From an uncultured Pelagibacteraceae bacterium (GTDB taxonomy: Bacteria > Pseudomonadota > Alphaproteobacteria > Pelagibacterales > Pelagibacteraceae), in assembly GCA_902627565.1 (NCBI GenBank), contig CACOJM010000001.1, forward strand, positions 1 to 64,000: 64,000 nt of DNA. Reading direction: 5' to 3'. The position numbers and the translations under genes were made by a program. The notes under the pieces were generated by a model. That model saw nothing but the letters and a program-made list of their open reading frames with translations, was not told where the DNA came from and made no database searches. Position 1 is the stretch's first letter; every line of letters begins with the position of its first letter. Positions 1 through 7,987 of the stretch are shown here, in pieces.

Positions 1-1
1 A

Positions 2-835
2 ATGTCTAGAGGTTGTGATGGTATCTTAACATCTCTTACAGATAAAATGGATCAAGAAACTATTAATAAGCTTCCAGATACTATTAAAATTATTTCTAAC
101 TTTGCAGTGGGATTTGGAAATATTGATTTAGAAGCTGCAAAAAAAAAAAATATTGCAGTAACAAATACTCCTGAAGTTTTATCAGATGCAACAGCTGAAA
201 TTGGAATGTTATTAATTTTAGGTGCGTGTAGAAGAGCATCTGAGGGAATTGAATCTGCTAGAGAGGGTGGTTGGAAATGGTCAGCAGATTATCTAATTGG
301 AAAACAATTAACTGGAACGCGATTAGGAATTTTAGGCATGGGAAGAATTGGTCAAAAAATTGCAAAGATTGCAAGATCGCTTGGAATGATAATTCATTAT
401 CATAATCGATCAAAATTAAGTGATGAAAAAGAGCTAGGAGCTGTTTATCATAATGATATAAAAAGTTTATTTTCAGTTTCGGATGTTTTGTCAATTTGTT
501 GTCCTGCTACTAAAGAAACGGAAAACATGATTAATAAAGAAACAGTTGAATTTTTTCCTAAAGGTGCAGTAATAACAAATGTTGCCAGAGGTGATATTGT
601 TGATGATGAAGCATTAATAGATGCGTTAAATAGAAGAAAGATTTATGCGGTAGGTTTAGATGTGTATAAAAATGAGCCAAATTTAAATCCGGGATATCTT
701 AAAATTAAGTCTGCATTCATTTTACCTCATCTAGGAAGTGCAACTAAAGACACTAGAATTGCTATGGCAAATTTAGCAATAGATAATATCGATGAGTTTT
801 TTAAAACTGGAAACTGTAAAAATAAAGTAAATTAA
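2..835 (+). CDS. D-2-hydroxyacid dehydrogenase (glyoxylate/hydroxypyruvate reductase type), 5' end outside the window
   Basis: NAD(P)H-dependent reduction of a 2-oxoacid such as glyoxylate or hydroxypyruvate is the family role; the exact substrate cannot be read. The visible 277 residues hold the Rossmann motif GMGRIG (about 112-117) and the catalytic trio expected of the family: Arg in NVARGD (about 196), Glu in YKNEP (about 225) and His in LPHLGSA (about 243). Family members are about 310-330 residues, so some 40-50 N-terminal residues lie upstream of base 1 and the ATG at 2 is an internal codon, not a proven start. The next gene, 118 bp on, is a TRAP binding protein of the 2-oxoacid type, which fits 2-oxoacid metabolism. 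Confidence 0.88.
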   Translation: MSRGCDGILTSLTDKMDQETINKLPDTIKIISNFAVGFGNIDLEAAKKKNIAVTNTPEVLSDATAEIGMLLILGACRRASEGIESAREGGWKWSADYLIGKQLTGTRLGILGMGRIGQKIAKIARSLGMIIHYHNRSKLSDEKELGAVYHNDIKSLFSVSDVLSICCPATKETENMINKETVEFFPKGAVITNVARGDIVDDEALIDALNRRKIYAVGLDVYKNEPNLNPGYLKIKSAFILPHLGSATKDTRIAMANLAIDNIDEFFKTGNCKNKVN

Positions 836-953
836 TTCTACTCTAGATTGTAAAATTTTAAACTTCTGCGACATCTGAGTTTCTTTTTAGAAAGACTCCA
901 ATGTGAATCTATGCTTTAATTATTTGAGTTAATTAACTTTAATAGGAGTAATA
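836..953 (+). promoter_or_regulatory. Intergenic leader of dctP with strong Shine-Dalgarno
   Basis: The gap holds AGGAG at 944-948, five bases before the dctP ATG, one of the best ribosome sites in the window and in keeping with an abundant periplasmic binding protein. A small imperfect hairpin (GAG 877-879 with CTC 896-898, then TTTCT with AGAAA, bulged GA) lies upstream without a following T-run. I could not settle on a -35/-10 pair. Confidence 0.35.
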
Positions 954-2108
954 ATGACTAAAGAAAATAAATCATTGAAGGTGAAAACATCTTCAAGACG
1001 TAAGTTCTTTAAGACTGCTGCTAAGACTGGTGCTTTAGCTGCAGCCGCTGTTGCAATGCCTTATGTTAAGGCAAATGCTGCAACAACATTAAAGATGCAA
1101 GCTGCATGGCCAAGTGGAGCTAACATCTTTTTTGAAATGGCTGGCGACTATTGCAACATGGTAAAAGAAATGTCTGGAGGTTCACTTCAGATCGATCTTC
1201 AACCGGTTGGTGCAGTTGTAAAGACTTCAGAAATCGGACAAGCAGTAAGTTCTGGTGTAGTAGATATGGGTCACTGGGTGACAGCATATTGGTATGGTAA
1301 AAATCCAGCTGCATCATTATTTGGAACTGGTCCTTCATACGGTATGTCATCTCAAGAAGTAATGGGATGGATGGAGTATGGTGGAGGAAGAAAACTATAT
1401 GACGAAACTCTTGCAAAAGTAGGTTTCGACTACATTGGTTTTTTCCATATGCCTATGCCAGCACAGCCTTTTGGTTGGTTCAAAAAGAACGTAACTAAAG
1501 TATCTGATGTTAAAGGTATGAAGTACAGAACAGTTGGTTTAGCGACTAACGTTTTAACTGCAATGGGAATGGTAGTTAGACAATTACCAGGTGGTGAAAT
1601 TCAGCCAGCAATGAAAACTGGTTTGATTGAAGCTGCTGAGTTTAACAACCCAACTTCAGACTCTCAATTTGGTATGCAAGACGTTTCTAAGCACTATCAC
1701 TTAGGAAGTTTTCACCAATCTCAAGAGATGTTTGAAATACCAGTTAATAAAAAAACATATAATAGTTTATCACCTGCACACCAAGCAATATTGAAAAATG
1801 CTGCTTATGCTGCAAACAGTGATAACTACTTTAAAGCTCTAGTAAGATACTCAGCTGACTTAGCTAAGTTAATGAATGAGCATAAAGTAAATGTTTACCA
1901 AACTTCAGATGAGATTTTGGCTCAACAATTAAAAGGTTGGGACAAAGTAATTGGTGATTTCAATAAGAAAGATCCTTTCTTTAAGAAAATCGTTGATTCT
2001 CAAAAAGCTTATGCGAAGAGAGTAATGAAGTACTTGCTGATGAATCAGCCTAATTACAAACTTGCATATGAAAATGAGTTTGGTCCAATTGGAAAAGTTA
2101 AGATATAA
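954..2108 (+). CDS. dctP: TRAP transporter substrate-binding protein, DctP family (2-oxoacid/TakP-like)
   Basis: Periplasmic solute receptor of a TRAP importer that delivers an organic acid to the DctQM membrane pair. A twin-arginine signal (SSRRKFFK at about 13-20, then an Ala-rich stretch, cleavage near VKANA at about 42) suggests Tat export. The mature part has the DctP fold, with the family's carboxylate-binding Arg in MKYRT (about 192) and the GGEIQPAMKTGLIEAAEF segment near 214-231, which resembles alpha-keto acid binding TakP more than C4-dicarboxylate DctP. The 2-oxoacid specificity is inferred from that resemblance only. The start is fixed by the AGGAG site. A GC-rich terminator follows at once, so this gene is probably expressed far above dctQ and dctM. 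Confidence 0.9.
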   Translation: MTKENKSLKVKTSSRRKFFKTAAKTGALAAAAVAMPYVKANAATTLKMQAAWPSGANIFFEMAGDYCNMVKEMSGGSLQIDLQPVGAVVKTSEIGQAVSSGVVDMGHWVTAYWYGKNPAASLFGTGPSYGMSSQEVMGWMEYGGGRKLYDETLAKVGFDYIGFFHMPMPAQPFGWFKKNVTKVSDVKGMKYRTVGLATNVLTAMGMVVRQLPGGEIQPAMKTGLIEAAEFNNPTSDSQFGMQDVSKHYHLGSFHQSQEMFEIPVNKKTYNSLSPAHQAILKNAAYAANSDNYFKALVRYSADLAKLMNEHKVNVYQTSDEILAQQLKGWDKVIGDFNKKDPFFKKIVDSQKAYAKRVMKYLLMNQPNYKLAYENEFGPIGKVKI

Positions 2109-2130
2109 TTAACTTTTATAAATTTTATTA

Positions 2131-2154
2131 AGGGGGCTTCGGCCCCCTTTTTAT
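2131..2154 (+). terminator. Intercistronic hairpin terminator between dctP and dctQ
   Basis: A perfect 7-bp stem AGGGGGC/GCCCCCT (2131-2137 with 2142-2148) closes a TTCG tetraloop and runs straight into a T-rich tract. It is the only strongly GC-rich hairpin I found in the window. It lies inside the transporter operon, so it should act as a partial terminator or as a 3'-end stabiliser that raises dctP mRNA relative to the permease genes. Confidence 0.85.
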
Positions 2155-2192
2155 TTGATTAATTCATAACAATTCAATAAGAGTCTATATCT

Positions 2193-2786
2193 ATGATGAG
2201 ATCTTACATTAAATTCGCTGATCGATTGAGCGTCTCAATGGGGAAAGCATTCTCATGGTGCATAGTAATTTTAATGGGTGGAACTTGTTATGAAGTTTTT
2301 ATGGCGTATGCTTTGAATGCCCCAACCCTATGGAATTTCGATTTTAGTCTTCAAATGTATGGAGCAATTTTTATGATGGCAGGTGCATACACTTTATGCA
2401 CTGAAGCACATGTAAGAGGTGATGTAATATACAGATTATTTTCTCAAAGAACACAAGCTTGGATAGATGTAGTTCTATATTTTATTTTCTTTTTTCCAGG
2501 AGTTATCGCTTTAGCTTTTTACGGTTACGAATATGCAGCTCTAGCTTGGAAAATAAAAGAAACAAGCTGGAATAGTCCAGCTCAAATACAAATTTATATG
2601 GCAAAATCTTTGATACCTTTGTCTGGAACTCTTTTAACTCTTCAAGGAATTGGAGAGGTGTTTAGATGTGTAATATGCATTCAGACTGGTAGTTGGCCTG
2701 AAAGATCAACAGAGGGTGATGCCGAAGAAACAGAAAAAGTTTTAATGAGAACTTCACAAGAAGGAAATAAAGAAGATGCTATTTAG
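2193..2786 (+). CDS. dctQ: TRAP transporter small permease, DctQ family
   Basis: Small inner-membrane subunit that partners the large permease in Na+-driven organic acid uptake. The 197 residues show about four hydrophobic segments and a charged cytoplasmic tail rich in Glu after residue 170. Length is in the usual DctQ range (about 160-220). It starts 84 bp after dctP, beyond the terminator, and its 3' end overlaps dctM by 11 bp, which indicates translational coupling of the two membrane subunits. Family assignment rests on position and topology as much as on sequence, because DctQ is poorly conserved. Confidence 0.85.
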   Translation: MMRSYIKFADRLSVSMGKAFSWCIVILMGGTCYEVFMAYALNAPTLWNFDFSLQMYGAIFMMAGAYTLCTEAHVRGDVIYRLFSQRTQAWIDVVLYFIFFFPGVIALAFYGYEYAALAWKIKETSWNSPAQIQIYMAKSLIPLSGTLLTLQGIGEVFRCVICIQTGSWPERSTEGDAEETEKVLMRTSQEGNKEDAI

Positions 2787-4137
2787 TCTTACTAATCCAG
2801 AGGTAGCAATTATGATGATGGGAATATTTTTATTTGCTGTCCTATTAGGTTTTCCAATTGCATTCACTTTGATGGCTATGGGTTTAGGTTTTGGATACTA
2901 CGCTTACTTTGATCCTACTAAAATGGAACATTTGTTTGATAATAGGATATTCCAACTTTTTGTTCAAAATACTTACACTGTAATGGATAATAACGTGTTG
3001 ACCGCAGTCCCCCTCTTTTTATTCATGGGATATTTAGTTGAAAGGGCTGGTATTGTAGCTAAATTATTTTTTGCAATCAGATTAGCGTCTCACAAGCTTC
3101 CAGCTTCAATGGCAGTAGCTGCGTTAATTACCTGCGCGTTATTCTCAACTGCAACAGGTATCATAGGAGCAGTAGTAACGTTAATGGGTCTCCTTGCTTG
3201 GCCAGCAATGATTAAAGCTGGTTATGATAAAAAATTTGCCTCTGGAATTATCTGCTCAGGTGGTTGTTTAGGAATTTTAATTCCACCTAGCATTATGTTA
3301 ATTGTTTACTCCGTAATTGCACAGTTATCACCTTTAAGATTATTCGCAGCTGCAATTTTCCCAGGATTAATGTTAGCAGGACTTTACATAGCTTATGCAG
3401 TATTTAGAGCATGGTTAAACCCATCTATTGCTCCTAAACCTGCTGCAGAGGAGATACCACCAACTGCAGTAATATTAAAAGAGGTTCTCATTTCTTTTTT
3501 ACCTTTGTTCTCATTAATAATTTTAGTTTTAGGAACAATTCTTGCTGGAATTGCTACACCAGCTGAGGCTGCTGCGGTAGGTGCTTTTGGATCATTAGTG
3601 CTTTCTTATTTTTATAAAACATTAAAGTGGAAAAATTTTAAAGAGTCTGTGTTCCTAACAGCAAAAACAACAGCAATGATTATGTGGTTATTTATTGGTT
3701 CTTGGACATTTGCCTCAGTATTTTCATATCTTGGTGGTCACGAAGTTTTTGAACATTTCTTTAAATCTTTAAATTTACAGCCTTGGCAGTTTTTAGTAAT
3801 TACCCAATTAATAATATTTTTATTGGGATGGCCTCTAGAATGGACTGAGATTTTAATCATATTTGTTCCTATCTTTTTACCACTAGTTGAGTTTTTTGGA
3901 GTAAATCCATATTTTTTTGCAATGTTAATTGCATTAAATTTACAAACTTCATTTCTGACACCCCCCATGGCAATGTCAGCATATTACTTAAAAGGTGTAC
4001 AATCAAAGAATGTAGAACTAATGCAAATCTTTAGTGGAATAATGCCGTTCTTAGGAATTGTGATTTTAGCAATGGTTTTAATGTACCTTTTTCCAGGAAT
4101 AGCACTTTGGTTACCCGAAACATTATTTGCAAATTAA
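2776..4137 (+). CDS. dctM: TRAP transporter large permease, DctM family
   Basis: Large membrane subunit that forms the translocation path of the TRAP importer. The 453 residues contain about 12 hydrophobic segments and characteristic DctM motifs, including GGCLGILIPPSIMLIVYS (about 156-173) and GIATPAEAAAVGA (about 256-268). Length is normal for the family. It overlaps dctQ by 11 bp and is followed 6 bp later by an amidase gene, so the transporter and amidase are probably co-transcribed. Confidence 0.92.
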   Translation: MLFSLTNPEVAIMMMGIFLFAVLLGFPIAFTLMAMGLGFGYYAYFDPTKMEHLFDNRIFQLFVQNTYTVMDNNVLTAVPLFLFMGYLVERAGIVAKLFFAIRLASHKLPASMAVAALITCALFSTATGIIGAVVTLMGLLAWPAMIKAGYDKKFASGIICSGGCLGILIPPSIMLIVYSVIAQLSPLRLFAAAIFPGLMLAGLYIAYAVFRAWLNPSIAPKPAAEEIPPTAVILKEVLISFLPLFSLIILVLGTILAGIATPAEAAAVGAFGSLVLSYFYKTLKWKNFKESVFLTAKTTAMIMWLFIGSWTFASVFSYLGGHEVFEHFFKSLNLQPWQFLVITQLIIFLLGWPLEWTEILIIFVPIFLPLVEFFGVNPYFFAMLIALNLQTSFLTPPMAMSAYYLKGVQSKNVELMQIFSGIMPFLGIVILAMVLMYLFPGIALWLPETLFAN

Positions 4138-4143
4138 TTTTAA

Positions 4144-5472
4144 ATGACAGACATATTTTCTTTAAGTTTAGAGGAACTAGCATCGAAAATAAAAGATGCC
4201 CAGCTCTCTTCGGTTGAAGTTTGTGAAAAGTATGTTGAGAGAATAAATAAGTTTGAAAAAGATGTAAAAGCATGGGCTCATTTTGATAAAAAAGTTTTGT
4301 TAGAGAAAGCATCTGAAGCTGATGATCATAGAAGATCTGGGAAGCCAGTTGGTCCTTTGCATGGAGTACCAATAGCAATTAAAGATATAATAGGAACTGT
4401 TGATATGCCAACCGAGTGTGGGACAGTTATTAGGAAAGGTAAATCTTATTCTCAAAATGCAGAAATAGTAGATTTGTTGCATGCATCAGGAGCAATTGTG
4501 ATGGGAAAAACTGCAACTTCAGAACTTGCTTATTTAGGACCTCCAGCAACAACAAATCCACATGATAAATCTAGGACGCCTGGTGGTTCATCTAGTGGGT
4601 CTGCAGCATCTGTTGCATCTTTTATGGCTCCGGCCTCTATTGGTTCTCAAACTGGTGGATCTGTAATTAGACCAGCCTCTTACTGTGGTGTTGTAGGATA
4701 TAAACCAAGTTATGGACTTATTTCGAGAAACGGAGTTTTAAGAACATCATATAGTCTTGATCAAATTGGTATGTTTGGTCGTAAAGTAGAAGACGTAGCT
4801 ATGTTAGCAAAAGTTTTAATAAAAAAGGATAAATATGACCCTGCAACAATTCATTACTCAACAGAAAATATTTTGTCAGAAACAAAAAAAGGCCCTTTAT
4901 TTGAGCCAAAATTTATATTTTATAAAACTGAACATTGGAAAATAATTGATAAAAAATCTCGAGAATCTTTTGAATATTTTATTAAATCTTTTAAGAAAAA
5001 TATAGAGATTTTTGATACTCCCTCTTATTTTAAAGACATTCATAAATATCATCAAATAATCCACGAGACAGATTTAGCTAATAATTTTTCTGTATATTAC
5101 AAAAAGTTTAAAAAAAAACTTTCTAAATATATGCAAGATGCAATTGCAAACGGAAATAAGTATTCCGCTAAAGAATATGCTGAGGCGATAGATTTTATGA
5201 AAAGAAGTTATGAGTCTTATGAGGAAGTATTTGAAGACTACCATGGAGTGTTATCTCCATCTAGCCCAGGTGTAGCACCTAAAGGGTTGAAGAGCACCGG
5301 TACAGCGGAGTTTAATAAAGTTTGGTCTTATCTTGGAACACCTTGTATTTCATTACCTTTACTTGAGGGTGAAAATAATTTACCATTAGGAATTCAATTA
5401 ATTGGCAACAAATATGATGACCATAGATTTTTAGGTGTTGCAAGATGGTTAGAAAAAGAATGTGAGGAATAA
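4144..5472 (+). CDS. Amidase signature family hydrolase
   Basis: Hydrolyses a carboxamide to an acid and ammonia; the substrate is unknown. The Ser-cisSer-Lys triad is visible: Lys in IAIKD (about 80), the cis-Ser in GGSSSGSAA (about 149-151) and the nucleophile Ser in GSQTGGSVIRPAS (about 173). At 442 residues it is somewhat shorter than GatA (about 485), and no gatB or gatC lies near, so it is more likely a metabolic amidase than the Glu-tRNA amidotransferase subunit. Placement just after dctM suggests that it may act on a compound brought in by the TRAP system or release nitrogen from an amide; this is inference. Confidence 0.85.
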   Translation: MTDIFSLSLEELASKIKDAQLSSVEVCEKYVERINKFEKDVKAWAHFDKKVLLEKASEADDHRRSGKPVGPLHGVPIAIKDIIGTVDMPTECGTVIRKGKSYSQNAEIVDLLHASGAIVMGKTATSELAYLGPPATTNPHDKSRTPGGSSSGSAASVASFMAPASIGSQTGGSVIRPASYCGVVGYKPSYGLISRNGVLRTSYSLDQIGMFGRKVEDVAMLAKVLIKKDKYDPATIHYSTENILSETKKGPLFEPKFIFYKTEHWKIIDKKSRESFEYFIKSFKKNIEIFDTPSYFKDIHKYHQIIHETDLANNFSVYYKKFKKKLSKYMQDAIANGNKYSAKEYAEAIDFMKRSYESYEEVFEDYHGVLSPSSPGVAPKGLKSTGTAEFNKVWSYLGTPCISLPLLEGENNLPLGIQLIGNKYDDHRFLGVARWLEKECEE

Positions 5473-5477
5473 ATAGA

Positions 5478-5654
5478 ATGAATAAAATTACAACTATCAT
5501 TGGTTTATCATTCGCTGTGTTCTTTTTAATTGGATTGGCAACTACTCTGACAAGATCCATGATGATTGGTTTTTTAGATGTTATTCCAGTATATTTATTA
5601 ATGGGTGCAGCTATCGTAATGATGATATACGAAGCCTTTTTTGATAAAAGTTAA
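5478..5654 (+). CDS. Small two-helix membrane protein of unknown function (58 aa)
   Basis: A short open frame begins with ATG 5 bp after the amidase stop and ends 12 bp before the DMT permease start, so it fills the gap exactly in operon style. The peptide is MNKITTIIGLSFAVFF... with two hydrophobic segments at about 5-23 and 33-51, separated by a short TLTRSMMIGF linker, and a charged C-terminus FFDKS. There is no recognisable domain. The coding case rests on fit between genes, membrane-type composition and the lack of any alternative use of the 190-bp gap. It could be an accessory subunit for the neighbouring transporters. Confidence 0.65.
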   Translation: MNKITTIIGLSFAVFFLIGLATTLTRSMMIGFLDVIPVYLLMGAAIVMMIYEAFFDKS

Positions 5655-5666
5655 TTTTTACAAAAA

Positions 5667-6572
5667 TTGAGAAATCTCAACGTTAATATTTTTCCTCTTT
5701 CTCTTTTATTTATTCAACCAATCTTTATGGCAAGCAATTTAGTAGTTGCGCGAGGAGGTGTAGAATTTGTACCACCTATTTCATTAGCTTTTTGGAGATG
5801 GACATTAGTTTTTTTAATATTACTACCATTTACATATGTGAGTTTAAAAAAAAATTTTAAAGTTATAAAGAAAGAATACAAAAAATTATTTTTTTTAGGG
5901 TCAATGGGTTGTGGTGTTTGTGGCGCCTTCCCTTTTTTAGCTGGCGAAACTACAACAGTAACAAATATGGGAATTATATATACGTCATCACCTGTATTTA
6001 TAATTTTGATCTCATATTTTTTCTTTGATGAAAGAATTAATTTTACCAAAATAATTGGATTGATTGCATGTTTAATAGGAGTATTTACGATTATAATTAA
6101 AGGTAATCTAAAATTACTAATTAATTTGGAATTCACAATTGGTGATTTATGGATGTTAGCTGCTGCAATTGGATGGGCCTTATATTCTATTTATTTATTT
6201 TATTGGAATTCTAAACTTAAAATTTTTGAGAGATTTACTTTAATATCATTTTTTGGAGCATTGAGCTTATTACCCTTTTATGTTGGTGAGGAAATATTCT
6301 ATAAACAAACAAATTTTATACCTGAATTTTACTTATGGGTAATATTTGCAGCTGTTTCACCAGGAATAATTGCTTTTACCCTTTACACCATCGCTCAAAA
6401 AAAATTAGGTGCATCTTTAACTGGTTTTACACTTTACGTGTTTACAGTTTATGGTGCAATCTATGGATATTTTTTATTTGATGAAAAATTTGAAAATTAT
6501 CATTTCATTGGAACAATTTTAGTATTTTTTGGAATATACTTGGCGAAAAAAAATAATGTTAAAAAAGTTTAA
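5667..6572 (+). CDS. EamA/DMT-superfamily permease
   Basis: Inner-membrane carrier of the drug/metabolite transporter superfamily; substrate unknown. The 301 residues form about ten hydrophobic helices arranged as two EamA repeats (roughly 10-140 and 155-295), with typical features such as SLAFWRW in the first repeat and a GIYLAKK end. The start used here is TTG at 5667; the first ATG in frame, at 5727, would delete part of helix 1, so TTG is favoured. The 3' end overlaps the possible upstream extension of the next gene. Confidence 0.85.
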   Translation: MRNLNVNIFPLSLLFIQPIFMASNLVVARGGVEFVPPISLAFWRWTLVFLILLPFTYVSLKKNFKVIKKEYKKLFFLGSMGCGVCGAFPFLAGETTTVTNMGIIYTSSPVFIILISYFFFDERINFTKIIGLIACLIGVFTIIIKGNLKLLINLEFTIGDLWMLAAAIGWALYSIYLFYWNSKLKIFERFTLISFFGALSLLPFYVGEEIFYKQTNFIPEFYLWVIFAAVSPGIIAFTLYTIAQKKLGASLTGFTLYVFTVYGAIYGYFLFDEKFENYHFIGTILVFFGIYLAKKNNVKKV

Positions 6573-7374
6573 GGATAATTTGTTCTCATTTTTACAAATA
6601 ATTATTGTAGTTTATCTTTTAGTTTTGGTTTTTTTATATTTTTATCAGAGAAATTTATTGTACCACCCAAATGAAAATAATTACTCTAATGATCAGATAT
6701 CTGTGTCAATTGAAAAGGTAAAAATAAATACTTCAGACAATATTGATTTATTAGCTTGGTATCATGAAAAAGATTTAAAGAAATACAAAACCATTCTTTA
6801 TTTTCATGGAAACGCTGGTTCTTTAGAAAATAGAATTCATAAATTAAACCATTTTAGTGAGATGGATGTTAACTTTTTAATAATTGCCTGGAGAGGTTTT
6901 AGTGGGAATCAAGGAAAACCATCTGAGAAAGGTCTTTATGAAGATGGAAGAAGTGGAATAAATTGGTTAACCAACAAAGGTGTTAAAGAGGAAAATATTG
7001 TTATTTATGGTGAGTCATTAGGGACTGGTGTTGCAACTCATTTATCGCAAAAAAAAAATTTTGCCGGAGTTATATTAGAGACTCCATTTACTTCTATGGT
7101 TGATGCGGCTAAAATATTTTATCCCTACATACCCGTAAATCTATTATTAAAAGACAAATTTGATAATAAAAGTAAGATTAATAATATTAATGCTCCTATT
7201 TTAATAATGCACGGTGAGGCTGACCAGATAGTTCCATTCTTCATGGGGAAAAAAATTTATGAAATAGCCAACGAACCAAAATATTCTTATTTCACAAAAC
7301 ATGACAATCATATGATGGAGTTCGATGAAAACCTTGTCAAAGCTCTTAAATCTTTTTTAAAAAGTTTAAATTAA
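6556..7374 (+). CDS. Membrane-anchored alpha/beta hydrolase (BEM46/ABHD13-like)
   Basis: Serine hydrolase with an N-terminal anchor (hydrophobic residues about 8-30) and a YHPNE segment just after it. The oxyanion region HGNAGS (about 84-89), nucleophile elbow YGESLGTG (Ser about 154), an acidic residue in HGEADQIVP and a His in DNHMMEF near the C-terminus complete the triad. Substrate unknown. I chose ATG 6556 rather than the TTG at 6529: it gives the usual short N-terminus before the anchor and reduces overlap with the DMT gene to 17 bp. Confidence 0.8.
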   Translation: MLKKFKDNLFSFLQIIIVVYLLVLVFLYFYQRNLLYHPNENNYSNDQISVSIEKVKINTSDNIDLLAWYHEKDLKKYKTILYFHGNAGSLENRIHKLNHFSEMDVNFLIIAWRGFSGNQGKPSEKGLYEDGRSGINWLTNKGVKEENIVIYGESLGTGVATHLSQKKNFAGVILETPFTSMVDAAKIFYPYIPVNLLLKDKFDNKSKINNINAPILIMHGEADQIVPFFMGKKIYEIANEPKYSYFTKHDNHMMEFDENLVKALKSFLKSLN

Positions 7375-7404
7375 GCCACAATCTCAACAAATATACTTCA
7401 GAAT

Positions 7405-7410
7405 TATAAT
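7405..7410 (+). promoter_or_regulatory. Possible -10 element for the secreted hypothetical gene
   Basis: A perfect TATAAT lies 14 bp before the ATG at 7424. The hexamer 17 bp upstream (TCTCAA) is a poor -35, so the call depends on the -10 alone. If used, the transcript would have a 5' leader of only about 7 bases. In DNA this AT-rich such matches also occur by chance. Confidence 0.3.
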
Positions 7411-7423
7411 TTATTAAAAGATA

Positions 7424-7987
7424 ATGAAAAAATTATCTTTTTTATTTATTGTAGTCTTTATCTTTATTACCAACACTTATTCGCAAGATGAGTTTTTTCA
7501 ACCAGATGATTTATTTCATATAGATCATATGGACTCACATAACAAAGAGTTTAGCTTATATTTTAAAGGTAGAGAAAAATCTATTTTAGCTAGAGGTGAA
7601 AATGATAATTATATAAATGATTATCCAAAAGACCTTTATATTTTTAATCATTTAACAAAGTCCTCATCGCCTTTAATCTCTTATGAATGGTTTCCTTCAC
7701 AAGCTAAATATTTTTTACAAGAATATGATTTTCCAGTATTTCCAGATGATTTTGCATATTATTTATTAAAAGATGACAATACATTAGTAATGATTAGTGC
7801 TGTAAAAAGTTTAAATGCTAATTTTAAATATGACATCAGTAGTAAAAAACTAGAACTTTATCCTACCACTGGTAAATTTGATTTTATAATCTCTTCATTC
7901 TCTAAAGATTGTGGTCATTATAAATTTGATGATAATTACAGATGTAATATTTATAAACCTTTGATCTCTAGTAATTTAATTAATTAA
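7424..7987 (+). CDS. Secreted or periplasmic protein of unknown function (187 aa)
   Basis: I do not recognise this protein. It has a clear Sec signal peptide (MKKL, hydrophobic core to about 18, cleavage near TYS/QDE), then an acidic, aromatic-rich mature domain of about 165 residues. Two cysteines near the C-terminus (DCGHYKFDDNYRC) are 11 residues apart and could form a disulfide in the periplasm. The C-terminus overlaps the end of ftsY by 8 bp, convergently. A conserved SAR11 hypothetical is likely, but I cannot test this. Confidence 0.7.
   Translation: MKKLSFLFIVVFIFITNTYSQDEFFQPDDLFHIDHMDSHNKEFSLYFKGREKSILARGENDNYINDYPKDLYIFNHLTKSSSPLISYEWFPSQAKYFLQEYDFPVFPDDFAYYLLKDDNTLVMISAVKSLNANFKYDISSKKLELYPTTGKFDFIISSFSKDCGHYKFDDNYRCNIYKPLISSNLIN

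Noticed and set aside
877-898. Hairpin upstream of dctP as terminator of the dehydrogenase gene
   Set aside because: The stem is bulged and not followed by a T-run.
4144-5472. GatA subunit of Glu-tRNA(Gln) amidotransferase
   Set aside because: Shorter than GatA, no gatB/gatC next to it and a transporter context; a metabolic amidase is more likely.
5714-6136. 140-residue open frame on the minus strand opposite the DMT gene
   Set aside because: No recognisable motifs; the sense frame has a clear EamA protein.
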